From positions 44,980,418 to 45,044,417 of the forward strand of contig NC_082692.2 of NCBI RefSeq assembly GCF_949987515.2: DNA of 64,000 nt, in the 5' to 3' direction. A program made the translations under genes and the position numbers. Shown here piece by piece: positions 22,443 through 34,930 of the stretch (positions are counted from its first letter, which is position 1; each line of letters begins with the position of its first letter). This stretch comes from Delphinus delphis. Its lineage: Eukaryota > Chordata > Mammalia > Artiodactyla > Delphinidae. The notes below the pieces were generated by a model that saw nothing but the letters and a program-made list of their open reading frames with translations, was not told where the DNA came from and searched no databases.

Positions 22443-23550
22443 ATTGCCAGGACATTTTGCTAAAGAAAATGGTTTGCCTCCCTTGCCAAAATAAATCACC
22501 TTGGAGGCAAATAATATGTCCCTAAAAGGTCTATTACAAGGCAGCCTGTGACGTTTGATATGTGGCAGAATTAATTAATGTCTGTAAAAAATATTCCAGT
22601 TTGGCATCTGTGTTTGAAAGCAAAGGCTAAGTGGGGGTGGCCATGGGGACTGTAGTGAATCAAGAACGCCTACCTTTTCAGGCACTCCAGGTTTAAAGAC
22701 GGTTAAAGGAACCCAGTCAGAAAAAATCCAAAACACAAATATTGTCCCCATGAGTCTGATAGAGTGCAGAAATGTTCCTGTTCTTATATTCACTGATCCC
22801 TTTCCTTAAACTGAGAATAGAAGCAGAAAAATGGAGACACAGTCTTGCTGCTGTTGGGTACAATTCTTGTGACCTTTTCCCATCTCTATGAATGTAAATG
22901 CAGAAGGTGAGAAGAGCAAGCTTCTATTCTTAGGTAACATTAAAAAATACCTGCCTCTTTCCCTTCATTTTCACAGCCGGATCCTACTCACTTTCCCTCT
23001 GGGCCCTGAGAGAGCTCCTGGTCAGCTTTCCTACACGTCCTTTCTCTTGGAGCAGCAGAAATAGCTGTTCTCTCCTAAGGGTCATTTTGACCATGTCATT
23101 CCTCTTTATTTGAATACAGATTTGCCTCTCAATTGCTTTTTTTTTTCCTGTCAAGGAAAAAAACTACAGGCATATTTTTAAAAACTTTAAAAATGTAATA
23201 AATCATGAAACATAAAACAAGAGCAAACTACAAACTTAGATATCCCATAATCCCTAAACTGTTTCTAATACTGGTGTGTGTGTGTATATGTATGTGTAAT
23301 GCCATCCTTACATGGTGGCTCAGGGCTCCAAGAGGAAATTCCCGGAGGCATGAGTGGAAACTGCCAGTGTAGGGGGTGAGGAAATGCACAATGTCACTTC
23401 TGCTGTCAAAGCAGAGTCTGCCCAGATTCTCAGGGGGGCATAGCAAAGAACTTGTGGCTATCTTTTATCTGCTCCCTTGGGTCACAAATTATTTATGATC
23501 CTCTCATATGCAAAATACTCCTATCTAAGATCACAAAGTCTCATCCTATG
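22443..23550. other. Unique DNA
   Basis: No recognised family. Contains a short T-run near 23140 and a (TG)n stretch at 23275-23290. Open frames (for example 22575-22793 and 23228-23446, both minus) are short and featureless. Confidence 0.45.
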
Positions 23551-23554
23551 ACAT

Positions 23555-23750
23555 CAGAGGTTGGCAAATTTTGGCTCGCTGCTATTTTCCTAAATAAGGT
23601 TTTATTGGAACATAGCCATGTCTGTTAATTTGTATATTGTCTGGTCTGTGGCAGCTTTCAGGCTACCACTGTAGTGATGAGCAGTTGTGACTGAGCCCTC
23701 ATGGCCTGCAAACCTGGAATATTGACCATCTGGCCAACTGGTGCTATCAG
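23555..23750 (+). repeat. hAT-Charlie (MER1-like) DNA transposon fossil
   Basis: GAGGTTGGCAAATTTTGGCTCGCTGC, TAAATAAGGTTTTATTGGAACATAGCCATG, CAGTTGTGACTGAG and TATTGACCATCTGGCC follow the order of a common non-autonomous hAT element of placental mammals. The exact name is from memory. Confidence 0.65.
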
Positions 23751-24009
23751 CTCAAAATCTAAGAGCTCATCTTCTAAATTAGAGCAGGTACAGAGGAGGC
23801 TCCTTAAGTGTAGTTATTTTCTATCTGAAGACCCGTGAATGCCCAGTACACAATGGTGGCTCAGAGACAGGGTCACCTCAATAGACACTCCCATTCAAAA
23901 AGGAACAGGAGGCACGTAGCTGTCATTAGTCCATTGCAATTCTAAAATCGGGCAACCACATGTTGCCAGTTTGATTATGGCACAGGCCTGCTCCCTGGGA
24001 AGTCTTTTA

Positions 24010-25000
24010 CACAGCTCTCGGCTTTACTCTCTGGGCTTTTGGTTCTGCCAACATTATCCTTCCTTTTCTATGTAACCCATGTTGGAAGCTGAGTGGTTTT
24101 CTCAAACTACTTCTTATCCATAGTAGGTTGGGATCGTAAGATATCTTTTCCTTTCGAACTGTCTCTGTCCTTTTAAGTCCACGCTGGTAAAATTCTTTTA
24201 TAAAGTTTTTGGTTTTCTTAGGTATCAATTTATAATAAACTTCTTTAGACAAAAGCCACACCAATATTTCCTTTCTTGGGCCCTTCTCTATCTCTGGCTT
24301 CCTGTGAGGCCACTAGGGGATAGGCCCATAAGATTCTAAAAAGCCCTGTTGCTTAACTGAGAAGGTCTATGTAGCAAACCCTTAAGATTCTTAGAAGTTC
24401 TACTACGTACACTCTTAAATATTTATGAGGTCTTAACAAGAGGTCATACAGCCATACCTTGAAATCTTTACCCTGAAATCATGCTTTACTGATGACACCC
24501 TGGGTTTGATCTTTGCCTTGAATCTTTTCTTGAGAATATTTTGCTGGGAGAGACTACGGATATGAAACAATTTTTATTTTCAAACCAAGCAAGTCCTGGA
24601 TTCCTCATATTTTCTCTAAATTTTGCTTGAAAACTTAATAATTCTTTTAAAAGTTCATCTATCTTCTCTAGTATATTGAAAAAAGAATCTGGAAGCAAGT
24701 TGGCAGCTTGCACATTCTGCCTAGCCATCTTCCCAGCAGATCTCTGATTTCTTTAGGCATCCTTTCTATTTTCCATATAACCACAGGGGTCAGCCTTGCC
24801 AGACTTTCCACCACTACATAATAGTACCTTCCTCGTCTCCTTCAAATCCCCACCAAGTGTCTCCCCAGGACCTTTGAGCTTCTGCCTGTTGCCCAGTCCC
24901 AAAGTTAATGCATATATTTTACATTTTTGTTAGGGCAGCATCCCATTTCCAGGTACTAAATTCTCACATATCTTCTATATTTAATGCATAATCACAGGCA
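24010..25000 (-). repeat. MaLR internal-region fossil
   Basis: On the minus strand, TTTAGTACCTGGAAATGGGATGCTGC, AACTTTGGGACTGGGCAACAGGCAG, GGAAAATAGAAAGGATGCC and AAATCAGAGATCTGCTGG resemble in order the start of THE1/MST-type MaLR internal sequence. Minus frames at 24486-24728 and 24007-24264 lie within it and are gag-like remnants at best. Ancient and inactive. Confidence 0.5.
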
Positions 25001-25216
25001 TGATTCCCTTTTACCTTTCTCCTTCCACAACTTGATATACTCTCTACTGTACAAACACAAAATTTAAAAATTGCCCTTTCTTATTCTTTCTCTGGGTCTT
25101 CTGCTTTAAATGACCACGTGTTCTGAATATTCTGACTAAGATTTATGTTAAATAATTCTTAAGTCAGATAAAATTGTTTACACTGAAATTATTTCCTAGA
25201 ATTGCTTTCTTCAATC

Positions 25217-25423
25217 TTTTTTTTTTTTTTGCGGTACGCGGGCCTCTCACTGTTGTGGCCTTTCCCGTTGCGGAGCACAGGCTCCGGACGCGCAGGCTCA
25301 GTGGCCATGGCTCACGGGCCCAGCCGCTCCGCGGCATGTGGGATTTTCCCGGATCGGGGCACGAACCCGTGTCCCCTGCATTGGCAGGCGGACTCTCAAC
25401 CACTGCGCCACCAGGGAAGCCCC
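25217..25423 (-). mobile_element. CHR-type SINE, low divergence
   Basis: Minus strand, nearly consensus, with a plus-strand T-run (tail) at 25217-25230 and the TSD TCTTCAATC at 25208-25216 and 25424-25432. Confidence 0.95.
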
Positions 25424-25564
25424 TCTTCAATCATTTTTAATGCTGAAACTTGACAGGAAAAATTGAAAGAAAAAAAAGGAAATTAAATATAAAGATGAGA
25501 AAGGTCACAGGTGGCTACCTCTTTATCTTTGATTTAGTTTATCTAATACTTTTAAGAAGTGCTT

Positions 25565-26928
25565 CATAGTCACATAGATCAATGGAACAGGGTAGAGAGT
25601 GCAGAAATAAACCCATGCACATATGGTCAATTAATCTATGACAAAGGAATATACAGTGGGGGAAAAATAGTCTCTTCAATAAGTGGCACTGGGAAAACTG
25701 GACAGCTACATGTAAAAGAATGAAATTAGAACATTTTCTCATATCATATACAAAAATAAACTAAAAATGGACTAAAGACTGGAAACCATAAAACTCCTAG
25801 AGAAAAACATAAGCAGTACACTCTTTGACATAAGTCTTAGCAATATTTTTTGGATCTGTCTCCTCAAGCAAGGGAAATAAAAGCAACAATAAACAAATAG
25901 GACCTAATTAAACTTAAAAGCTTTTGCACAGTGAAGGAAACCATCGACAAAACAAACCAAAACCAAAACACAACCTACTGAATGGGAGAAAAATATTTGC
26001 AAATGATACGTCTGATAAGGGGTTAATATCTAAAACATATAACAGCTCATACAACTCTATATCAAAAAAAATGAAACAACCCAATTAAAAAATGGGCAGA
26101 AGACCTGAATAGACATTTTTCTAAAGAATACATACAAATAAACAACAGACACATGAAAAGATGCTCAACATCACTAATCATCAGGGAAATGCAAATCCAA
26201 ATATTGGGAAAGATGTGGAGAAAATCGAACCTTCCTACACTGTTGGTGGGAATGTAAACTGGCTCAGCTACTATGGAAAAGAGTATGGAGGTTCCTGAAA
26301 AAAATGAAAAATAGGACTACTCTATGATCCAGCAATACTACTCCTGGGTATCTATCCAAAGAAAATGAAAACACTGATTAAAAAAAATATGTGTACCTCA
26401 ATGTTCATTGCAGTGTTATTCACAGTAGCCAAGATATGGAAGCAACCTAAGTGTCCATCAACAGATAAATGGATAAAGAAGATATATATACGGAAGATTA
26501 GCCCCCCCAAAATGAAATTTTGCCATTTGCAAAAACATATATGGACCTGAAGAATATCATGCTTAGTGAAATAAGTCAGACAGAGAAAGACAAATACTGA
26601 CACTGTATGTTTTCACTTGTATGTAGAATCTACAAAATACAACAATAAGACAATAGAAACAGATTCATAGATACAGAGAAGAAACTAGTGGTACCACTGG
26701 GGAGAGGGGTGGGTGGAGGTGCAGGATAGGGACAGGGGATTAAGAGGTACAAACTACTAAGTATAAAATAAATATGACAGAAGAATGTAATGTAGAGCAC
26801 AAGGAATATAGCCAACATTTTGTAATAACTTTGAATGGTGTATAATCTATAAAAATATTGAATCACTATGTTGTACACTTGAAACTAATATAGCATTGTA
26901 AATCAACTATACTTCAATAAGAAAGTTC
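25565..26928 (+). mobile_element. 5'-truncated older L1
   Basis: Begins within ORF2 (ACATAGATCAATGGAACAGG) and runs to the 3' UTR ending AACTATACTTCAATAAGAAAG. It is older than the L1s at 7214 and 44602: many small indels, and a consensus stretch missing near 26195-26205 where the C-terminal domain joins AAATATTGGGAAAGATGTGG directly. No frame over 85 codons. Confidence 0.9.
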
Positions 26929-26930
26929 AG

Positions 26931-27102
26931 GGACTTCCCTGGTGGCACAGTGGTAAAGAACCCTCCTGCTAATGCAGGGGATATGGGTTCAAGCCCTGGT
27001 CTGGGGAGATCCCACATGCTGTGGAGCAACTAAGCCCATGTGCCACAACAACTGAACCTGCACTCTAGAGCCCACGAGACACAGCTACGGAGCCCGTATG
27101 GA
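26931..27102 (+). mobile_element. CHR SINE, older, 3'-truncated
   Basis: GGACTTCCCTGGTGGCACAGTGG start and GAGCCCACGAGACACAGCTA body, but it stops at about 27102 with no A-tail. It abuts the L1 3' end, so the junction was probably changed by deletion. Confidence 0.82.
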
Positions 27103-28650
27103 GATTAGCAGGTGACTGTGGGCTGTGTGTCCAAAGAAGTAGTTGTTTCTGAGTTGCAAACACTGTTTTATCTCAAGGAGTGTTTTGTTAACTGTCTTAA
27201 TTCACTGGCACCATTTTTCTCAAACTTACTAGGGTGGTGTTTCTTGGGAAGGCTGTGGGGAGGGGAAGGAAGAGAGGATAGAAGTTAGAGGGAAGTAGGA
27301 GAAGGGGTATACATCAGAAACTGTATCACCCGGAAAGCTTTTTCCAAAATACACATACCTAAACATCCCAATAGGACTCAGTAGATCAGGGAGGTGGTTG
27401 TTTTCTCAGCGACCCTCCATAGTTTGGTAGGTAGGGTGGCAGTGTATTCTTCAATAACTGGGCTTTGAATTCCATTTGACCAGGCAATTCTGCTTCAGAA
27501 TTTTCTCAGCTGATGGTTGGGTGTGGGATTTGTGTCAGAAGAACTTTCTAGAACTTTGAACAAGTTACTTCTTTGGGAGCCTCATCTAGTACCCATCCTT
27601 CCTAGAGGAATTTAAAATATCACAATGGATGCAAAGTACCTGAAAACTTGAAAGAGACTTGAGGGTCCTTTCAAAGGCCCATTTCCCATGGAAGAGAGAT
27701 GATCCATGTTGTCTGTGTTCCTGCAGGCAATACAGTTTGAAATGAAATCATCTCAATTTCACTTTCAGCTGCAGCCTCAAGCTTCCCCCGTTCTGAGAGT
27801 GAGATATTCAACCACTGTAACAGACTTCCAAGGAGGTCTTCAAAATGCCATCAGACAGCTGTTGGCTCCTCTCTCCCACCCAGGGTGTGGAAGGGTTGAG
27901 CTGGAGTCTTGAGGATGATTTTTTGGGGAGGGCTCTCGTGTGTTCGGTCTCCCTTTCCCTGGCGAAGTGGGGCAGGAGGCAGTCATCGAGGATGATCTCT
28001 GTTCAGTGGGACCCGAGGAGGGCTGGGCATGCTTCCCTTACAGCTGATGTCTGCTTGGTCCTGACAAGTGTCTTCTGGGCCATGTGGCTGTGACTGTGGA
28101 GAGGAGAGGGGGAATGCAGTGGCAGGAAACTTCTCAGAAATTGGGAGTGTAACTGACCAGCCTACTGAACTCGCTCTTCCAGAGTCCGTCTGGCTAAGGA
28201 TGCAGGAGTGATTCCTGTGGGCTGGATGCAGTCAGCATGGAGGAGACGTAAGAGGGGTGTCTTGGATATTGCCCAAGAAAGTCACGAGTGCAGAACGCTG
28301 AGGTGTCCCCTCGATTACATAGATGCTGAGGGAAAGTGAGGAGCGGTCAGCTTCCACCGTGCCAAGGGAACTTCAAGAGAGTTCCAGGGATGGTGGGGTG
28401 CAAAGGGCTTCAGAGAATCTACAAAGTGTGCTATGAGAGAAAAGCCCGGTCCTCAACATCTGCCCAGCCCAGACAGCACCAAACTTACAGTACCATGACC
28501 TGGAGGAGGTAGAGGCGGTGGCTGGGAGGAGAAGTGACAGGTGGGGCAAGAGAAGATGGTGACACAACTTCCCAATGCAGCTGCCAGCCCGAAGCAGGAC
28601 AAACTGCCAACAAGCGTAGGAGGCAGAGGAGGGGAAAAACTTTAACTCTA
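27103..28650. other. Unique, relatively GC-rich DNA
   Basis: No repeat recognised. Open frames at 27706-27912, 27845-28093 and 28373-28693 (minus, 106 codons) show no domain. CTTCCTGCAGG and CTTACAG-like splice acceptors occur but no exon is supported. Confidence 0.45.
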
Positions 28651-28679
28651 AATGAAGTCGTAAGTTTATTCTTATTAGG

Positions 28680-28745
28680 GTATATACATACATATTATAT
28701 TATATTATATCACATTATATTATATTATTCATATATATGAATTTA
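28680..28745. repeat. AT-rich (TATTA)n/(TATA)n low-complexity
   Basis: Repeated TATTATATTATAT units with slight variation. Confidence 0.8.
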
Positions 28746-29557
28746 TAGACTAGTAAAGAGAAAAGTCCTTGGAATTTCTCAAGTGTTTATGTGTTTATAG
28801 GGGCAGAAAAAGAAAATAATCAGCCCTTTAGAGCAGGCTTAAATGGGCAGTGGGGGAAAAGAATAAAGTTGCTTTCTGTTGCACCTGAGGCATCTTACTT
28901 GTTTAATATAATGATTGTGCAGAGGACTGAGGCTAACGTAAAGTGCCATGTTATTCCACACAATTTTCTGGTCCTACCTCCATGGAGGACATATCAGTTT
29001 AGCTACTAAAGTGTTTCCCCAGCTTTCACAAATGTAGGCAAAAGTTGGTAGTTATATCTCATTTCAGAAACCCTACCGACTCTTTGAGGGAGTGAAAGCA
29101 CCTGTGGATACTGAGGGCGGAGCCTTCTCCCATGCTATGGACTACATTTCAATTCCCAGCCATCATCTGATTATCCTCAGCTAACACCTGTGGACAGGGG
29201 GCCTGATGGTCTTCGCATCTGGCACAACATCCCAGAGTCAGTGTCAAGGTAACAGTCTAACATACTCATCAGAAACTAATAAATTCTGTAGGAAATATCT
29301 TTCAGAGCCTGAGACGTCTCTTGTTTTGGAAAGCTCCTCTTTATTGCTATTTCTAGACACAATACTGCAAAATATTTGTTAGCTGAAATCAGCTGATTAC
29401 TCGTTAAAAAAAGGAGTCAAAGAGTAGAAAAAGAGATGCAGAATTATTTTTCCTTTTTTGATTTATCCTCAGCTTTCTGGAAATGGTCTTGGGGATTTTC
29501 CTTTAATTACATGCCAGCTTTCCTTAAATGAAGGAGAAATTGTGCGGATGTTAAAAA
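28746..29557. other. Unique DNA, no gene seen
   Basis: No repeat family and no ORF over 72 codons. Confidence 0.45.
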
Positions 29558-29578
29558 TCAATATGGACCCTACACTTT

Positions 29579-29634
29579 AAAAAATTTAAAATAAATAAAT
29601 AAATAAGATTTTTTTTCACTTGTGGAAAAAAAAC
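29579..29634 (+). mobile_element. A-tail-only retroposition product (56 bp)
   Basis: A 56-bp insert made of an A-rich start, an (AAAT)n run and a final G2A8C is flanked by the same 21-bp target (TCAATATGGACCC, T or C, ACACTTT) at 29558-29578 and 29635-29655, 20 of 21 identical. Long TSD plus A-rich insert indicates L1-machinery insertion of little more than a tail, probably from a SINE with an (AAAT)n tail. Confidence 0.7.
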
Positions 29635-29701
29635 TCAATATGGACCCCACACTTTCCTCTATAGCCTTCTTAGCTCTGGGGTTGCAGATTATAATGTGGC
29701 C

Positions 29702-30037
29702 TTTTTTTTTTTTAATAAGTTTATTTACTTATTTATTTATTTATTTATTTTTGGCTGTGTTGGGTCTTCATTGCTGGGCGTGGGTTTTCTCTAGTTGCGG
29801 CAAGCGGGGGCTACTCTTTGTTGTGGTGCACTGGTGTCTCATTACAGTGCCTTCTCTTTGTTATGAAGCACGGGCTCTAGGTGCATGGGCTTCAGCAGTT
29901 GTGGCTCGCGGGCTCTAGAGTGCAGGCTCAGTAGTTGTGGTGCACGGGCTTAGTTGCTCTGCCTCATATGGGATCTTCCTGGATCAGGGATCGAACTTGT
30001 GTCCCCTGCACTGGTAGGCAGATTCTTAACCACTGCG
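29702..30037 (-). mobile_element. CHR SINE, long form
   Basis: Minus strand with an ATTTATTTATTTATT tail on plus and the long-form body. It lacks the extreme 5' end (GGGACTTCCCTGG). TSD TAATGTGGCC at 29692-29701 and 30038-30047. Confidence 0.92.
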
Positions 30038-30047
30038 TAATGTGGCC

Positions 30048-31085
30048 ATTTTTTTTTTTTTAAAGAAAAGGGAACTAAGGGCAAGTTTTAATTCCTGAGT
30101 TTTGAAAAAAATTCTGTTTCATTAATTTCTTCATTAAAATGAACATAAGCTTGACTTATTCTCTGACCTTATAGTCTTTAAATACAAACTCCACCCTAGG
30201 AGAGGCATTTTAGGGCATCTGCCCAGTTCACTGCCTTCTCCCCTGAGAGCTTCACTGTGACCGCCCCTCCCCCCACAGTGTTTGCACACAACTCTTCCCC
30301 TTTGGCCACAGCTGACTGTACTAGGGGTAAACCTCCAACTGAGCCGGGTCAGTTTTGTGTTTCTTTGGGAATTTGGAATCAGGCTCTAGAAATGAGGTTC
30401 CAGAATTGAAGACAATTCTTCAATTGTCTTGCCTGAGGTGACACAGATTCCTTAACAGAAGCTTCCATTGTGGGGTGGCCATTCTGAGTCATACTGATTT
30501 TCAGAGAAAGAGAAAAGTTAAGCCAACAAGCTGAGAGGTAAAGAGCTGAGACCACAAAGATGGGGAGTGTGAGAGTGAGGTCAGGAGAGCACTTGTCTTG
30601 GCCTCTGATGCTTTCCTCCTCCTGGTCTCAGTCCTTTGTGAGGCCAACAGCAGGCCTTCGATCCATGACACTCCTCAAGGTCCTCATAACACTTTGCCCT
30701 TTTTGTTCACTGGATTAAGTGGGTTTCTATTATTGGCAACCAAAAAACAAAATTTACTGAGATATTCATCAAATTACAAAAAAAATTTCCGTGGTTCAAG
30801 AAATTCTTTTGCTTCTGTTGCCAGTGGCCCATCACTTAGAAATTTGCTTCTGTGGCCAACTTGATAATCTCAAAGGACATGCTACTTACATTCTCCAAAT
30901 TTCCGTTGTCTGTAACTTTGTCTTGAAACTCTTGTAGAGAACACTCACTTATTATAATTGTAGGAGAACTGACCTTCTCAAGACTACACCGTCAGCCACT
31001 GTTGATGCCTGGCAGGGCACCAGGGCTCCTCTGCCACGTCTTTTCCCATCATCTCCACAGGGGTCGGGAAGATGAAAATTCAAAT
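30048..31085. other. Unique DNA, no gene seen
   Basis: One 88-codon plus frame at 30598-30864 without recognisable domain. Confidence 0.45.
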
Positions 31086-31190
31086 GCTCCTACTTACTGG
31101 CTGTGTGCTGAGTGGTAAGTTACTTAATATTTCTAAGAGTCAATTCCTGTTATATGTAAAATGGGAAGGAGATATTAATATCAATTCTAG
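31086..31190 (+). repeat. MIR SINE fragment
   Basis: TACTGGCTGTGTGCTGAGTGG, GTAAGTTACTTAATATTTCT and ATGTAAAATGGGAAGGAGATA follow the MIR core. Confidence 0.65.
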
Positions 31191-32209
31191 ATTAACCAAA
31201 TTTGAAAAGAAAATCCCTAATCACAGCAAAATCATTCATGGGTTATCTGGCACCATGTTACCTGGTTTGTAGTTTGAGGCCGAGCCTGCTGCCGGAGCAT
31301 CACGGTGCAGCCTCCCTGCCAAGGTCAGCCAGCTGAAGACCACTTTTCCCAGCCTCCCTTCTAATAACCACATTACTTATATGTATATAATTTACTTATG
31401 CATATAATAAAAAATATATATAATGTTTCTAACTGGGATACAAAAGAGAAATAAAAGGAAATACATATATATTGTAAGTTAATAAGAATTTTAAGGTGTG
31501 AACTTATAAGTACCTAGAAGGTAAAATAAAGTGGTCAGATGTTTGTACCCAAACATCCAACCTCCATGAATGCGCCAGTTACACATGCAGACTGATTCAG
31601 GAGTGTTGGATGGTAACTCACATTCTGGTAGCTCAGCTGCCACTGACAACATGATACTCCCACACGGTAAACAACTTTTGGTAAAATTCTGAACAAAACA
31701 AAATACCACTTCCTTTGATTGACAGAGGTTGTTTATATGAAAATCCTTCAAAAATAATTTGTTTTCATAGATAAAGTATAATTAGGCTTGGATAATAATA
31801 AATTTGAAAAAGATGGATTTACTTACGTGATGCCTAGTAGAATATTTTGAAGTCGTGTGGAATGCAGGAAGTTTGTTCACTGTGTTAGCTCCACTCACCG
31901 GATGTCAAGGGTAGCCCCCCATCACGGTGACAAACAAAGGTCCATTTCCGAGGGAAGGTACCCCACCCCTGAGAGGTGCTGAGTAGATCATTGTGACTGA
32001 GGGAGATGCCCAGGGAGATGTCAGGTCTGGGGTGTCCAGGGAGCCCACCGCCCAGTGGGATGAAGGGCTGAAGCTTCCTCCCTCAGGATCTGGTAGGTCT
32101 TTTCATTAACTTTTTAGCCTTTAGCTTCTTAAGTCTTTTGTTTAATGACTACTTCTTAAAAATAGCATATTTTTTTCTAAATCATTTTTAGACCCAATTT
32201 GAGAGACAT
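31191..32209. other. Unique DNA with AT-rich tract
   Basis: AT-rich low-complexity sequence near 31375-31475. No gene seen. Confidence 0.45.
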
Positions 32210-32320
32210 TACCTACACCTTGTTCTCTTGATTGCAAAGTCCTACTGTAAACCCACAAACCAGAGCAGTGCCAGCAGAGAGTGGATGTTCAAAAGATATC
32301 TGATAAGTGAATAAATGAAC
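32210..32320 (+). repeat. L2/MIR-type 3' end, diverged
   Basis: CAGAGCAGTGCCAGCAGAGAGTGG, then ATGTTCAAAAGATATCTGAT and AAGTGAATAAATGAA match the L2 3' end order, but with many changes. Confidence 0.5.
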
Positions 32321-33926
32321 TATTTCTTTACTTTAATCTTTTTCAATGTTTTGGAAGTTATATATCTTGCTTTTCATCTTATAAGTGATTATTTTAAGTT
32401 TTTTCTAAAGTATCATAACATGTTCTATAATTGTCAAAATGATTTAATGGTAAAAACTTTTAAGAGGATTTCCATTTTTCCCTCATCATCTCTCAGCTTT
32501 TGTTTATAAAATCTTGGAGTTTAGGTCTATATTATTATTAAGACTTCTTTCACTAAGAAACCTCGTTTTGACATTTGTCTCTAGTTTTATAACCAGATTC
32601 ACAATTATTTAGATACCATATTTTAATTGGTCTCCATGTTCACTGCCTATTCTTTTATGCTGGCTTTCCTCTTCTTGAGCTGTTAATTATACTTCTTCTC
32701 TCTGTTTGTCTTAAAATAATTTTTTTCAAGAAGGATAGAAGGGTGGCATCTTCCTAGGGACCTTGTATTTGATCACCTTCAGTGAAAGACCACTTGGATA
32801 AACATTGAATTCTTGGGTTAAAACCCTTGAATAATGAGTTGCTGAATAACTGAGAGTTGATTTGAGTGATGCAGTATTTTTAAGCATACCATTTCCAAGA
32901 ACACTGTTATTTACATTGTTCTAAAATGTAAAATTAGGAAAAGAACAGATGAATTTTTCAGCTTTTTAATGTGGAGCAACTTCTTTATTGCTAATCATGA
33001 GATGCCCTCCCCACTTCCTTTTAGAAGATCAGGTGCAATAGGTATGTCAGAGGGCTTGGCAGTCATTTTTTCTTTCATTTATTCAAGCAAGAATACAAAG
33101 GTGTATGACTCATCAGCTTTTCTTGAGCAGTTACAGTTTTAGCTCATAAACATGATTCAAAAGAAGAGAAGTTCCTTGACATTTGAAGAAGTTAACTAAC
33201 TTGTGCGAGAGACACAAAATCCTTAAAAATGATTGGGAAGTCAATTACAAGGCAGTGTATAATCTAAAACTACATATAAGACATGTTTGTAAAGGCTAAG
33301 ACAAATGTTACATGTCACAGGTAAAAACTATTTTAATTATATATATGTATATATGTGTGTATAATTATACACATACATACTTTATATACATAAGAGTTGT
33401 GAAGCTATTTAATTTTCCATTTAGTGTATGCCAATCTCTGTTTAGGATACTGGAAATTTAAAGGTGATTAAAATTGAGTAAGGTATTCAAGGAGCCTCTA
33501 GAATGGTGAAGAAGAGAATCAGCTGTCAGAGAAGGCGAAGTAAAGAAAAGACCTGTTTGCAGTAAAACTGGACGGCACAATCTCCCTGGGAGAGGCACAT
33601 CCTGATGCTATTTCAGAGTGTTATTTGACTAGATATTTAGTTGAACAGAGATGGTATAAAACTTCAGGTTAAAGGGAAAATGCCACTGTATTTATTACTG
33701 TTATATAATTTTATCAGCACAGAGGCAGTGTTGGCTTCTGACACTGCATATTGCATATTTGGCATTTAGAATTATTGCTTGACCTGATTTTAATTCAACC
33801 TAAAACTTTTTTTTTTGTAATATTAACATTTGGGAACTTTCTGCTATGCTCATCTTCAGAGAATAAAACACAGAGATGGCAGAATTGGTAAACTCTAAGC
33901 TAACCTGGATTAACCTAAAAGTTTTG
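32321..33926. other. Unique AT-rich DNA
   Basis: Contains an imperfect AT palindrome region at 33335-33400 (ATATATATGTATATATG / CACATACATACTTTATATA). No repeat family and no gene. Confidence 0.45.
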
Positions 33927-34450
33927 TGATAGTTAATTTTATGTGTCAACAAGGCCCGGTACCCAGATACCTGGTTAAACATTATCTTGAGTGTGTTTGT
34001 AAGGGTGTTTCTGGATAAGATTAACATTTGTGTTGGTAGACTTAGTAATGTAATAGATGAATTTCCCCAATGTGGGTGAGCCTCATCCAATCCCTTGAAG
34101 GCCTAAATAGAACAAAGGTGGAATAAGAGAGAATTTGTTCACTATGGCTGACTGTCTTGGAGCTGAGACACTGGTCCCCTCCTGCCTTCACACTCAGACT
34201 TGGACTGGAACCATTGTGTTTCCTGGATCTGAGGCCTTTTGACTTGGACTAGAATTAAACCATTGGCTCTCCCAGGGCTCCAGCTCCCTGACTGCAGTTC
34301 TTGGGACTTGTCAGTTTCTATAATCACATGATCCAATTCCTTATTATCTATCTATCTGCCTATGTATATATCTGTATATCTATCTATCCATCCAACCATG
34401 TATTATCTCCTATTGTTTCTGTTTCTCTGGAGAATCTCGACTAATACACA
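33927..34450 (+). repeat. ERVL LTR (MLT2-like)
   Basis: Begins TGATAGTTAATTTTATGTGT and ends CTCTGGAGAATCTCGACTAATACACA. In between are AATGTGGGTGAGCCTCATCC and AATCACATGATCCAATTCC, the expected order for an ERVL LTR of the MLT2 group. A (TATC)n-like microsatellite replaces the usual poly-A-signal region at 34345-34395. TTTTG flanks both edges (33922-33926 and 34451-34455), but see the finding on internal sequence. Confidence 0.75.
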
Positions 34451-34930
34451 TTTTGGTACTCAGAGTGCTTCTAGAGAAACAGGATTTTAAGGATGAATTT
34501 TCTGAATTGGTTCTGAAAATTGGCTCTCTGCTCTGATCAGTTTTAAAGACGCTAATGACTTTCTGGTAGTAAAGAGATCACTGGTGGTCCGTGCCTTGAT
34601 CTAGCAGTAGAGATATGAAAACTATCATCATTAAATCCTCCTAACCAACAACTGCTTCTAAGAAGCAAGGCCCTAGGTGACTGTGTATATGACACTTTTC
34701 AACGTTTTTGGCAAACTAATGAGTAGAGTGAGATTGGCTGGTTGCTCCTGTTGTTGCTGGACAAAGTGAGGAAAGAAAAAGCTGAGCTCAAGGATTAAAA
34801 TTTGACAAAGATCAGTGTCCTGGAGGCTGAGGAGTGGATTATAAGGATCCCATAACCTGGTACTGGAAGTGGTGTTTGTACCAGGTATCAACAGGTTCTA
34901 TGAGCAATTAGCAGGGTCTTTAACGTTAGG
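34451..34930 (+). repeat. Possible ERVL internal remnant
   Basis: TTTTGGTACTCAGAGTGCTTC directly after the LTR resembles the PBS and leader (TTTTGGTACCAAGAGTGG) of ERVL elements, and the downstream 450 bp belong to no other family I recognise. Evidence is limited to the junction. Confidence 0.45.

Noticed and set aside
28373..28693. 106-codon minus-strand ORF near a GC-rich stretch
   Set aside because: No known domain and low complexity (Ser/Leu-rich). Nothing beyond chance openness supports it.
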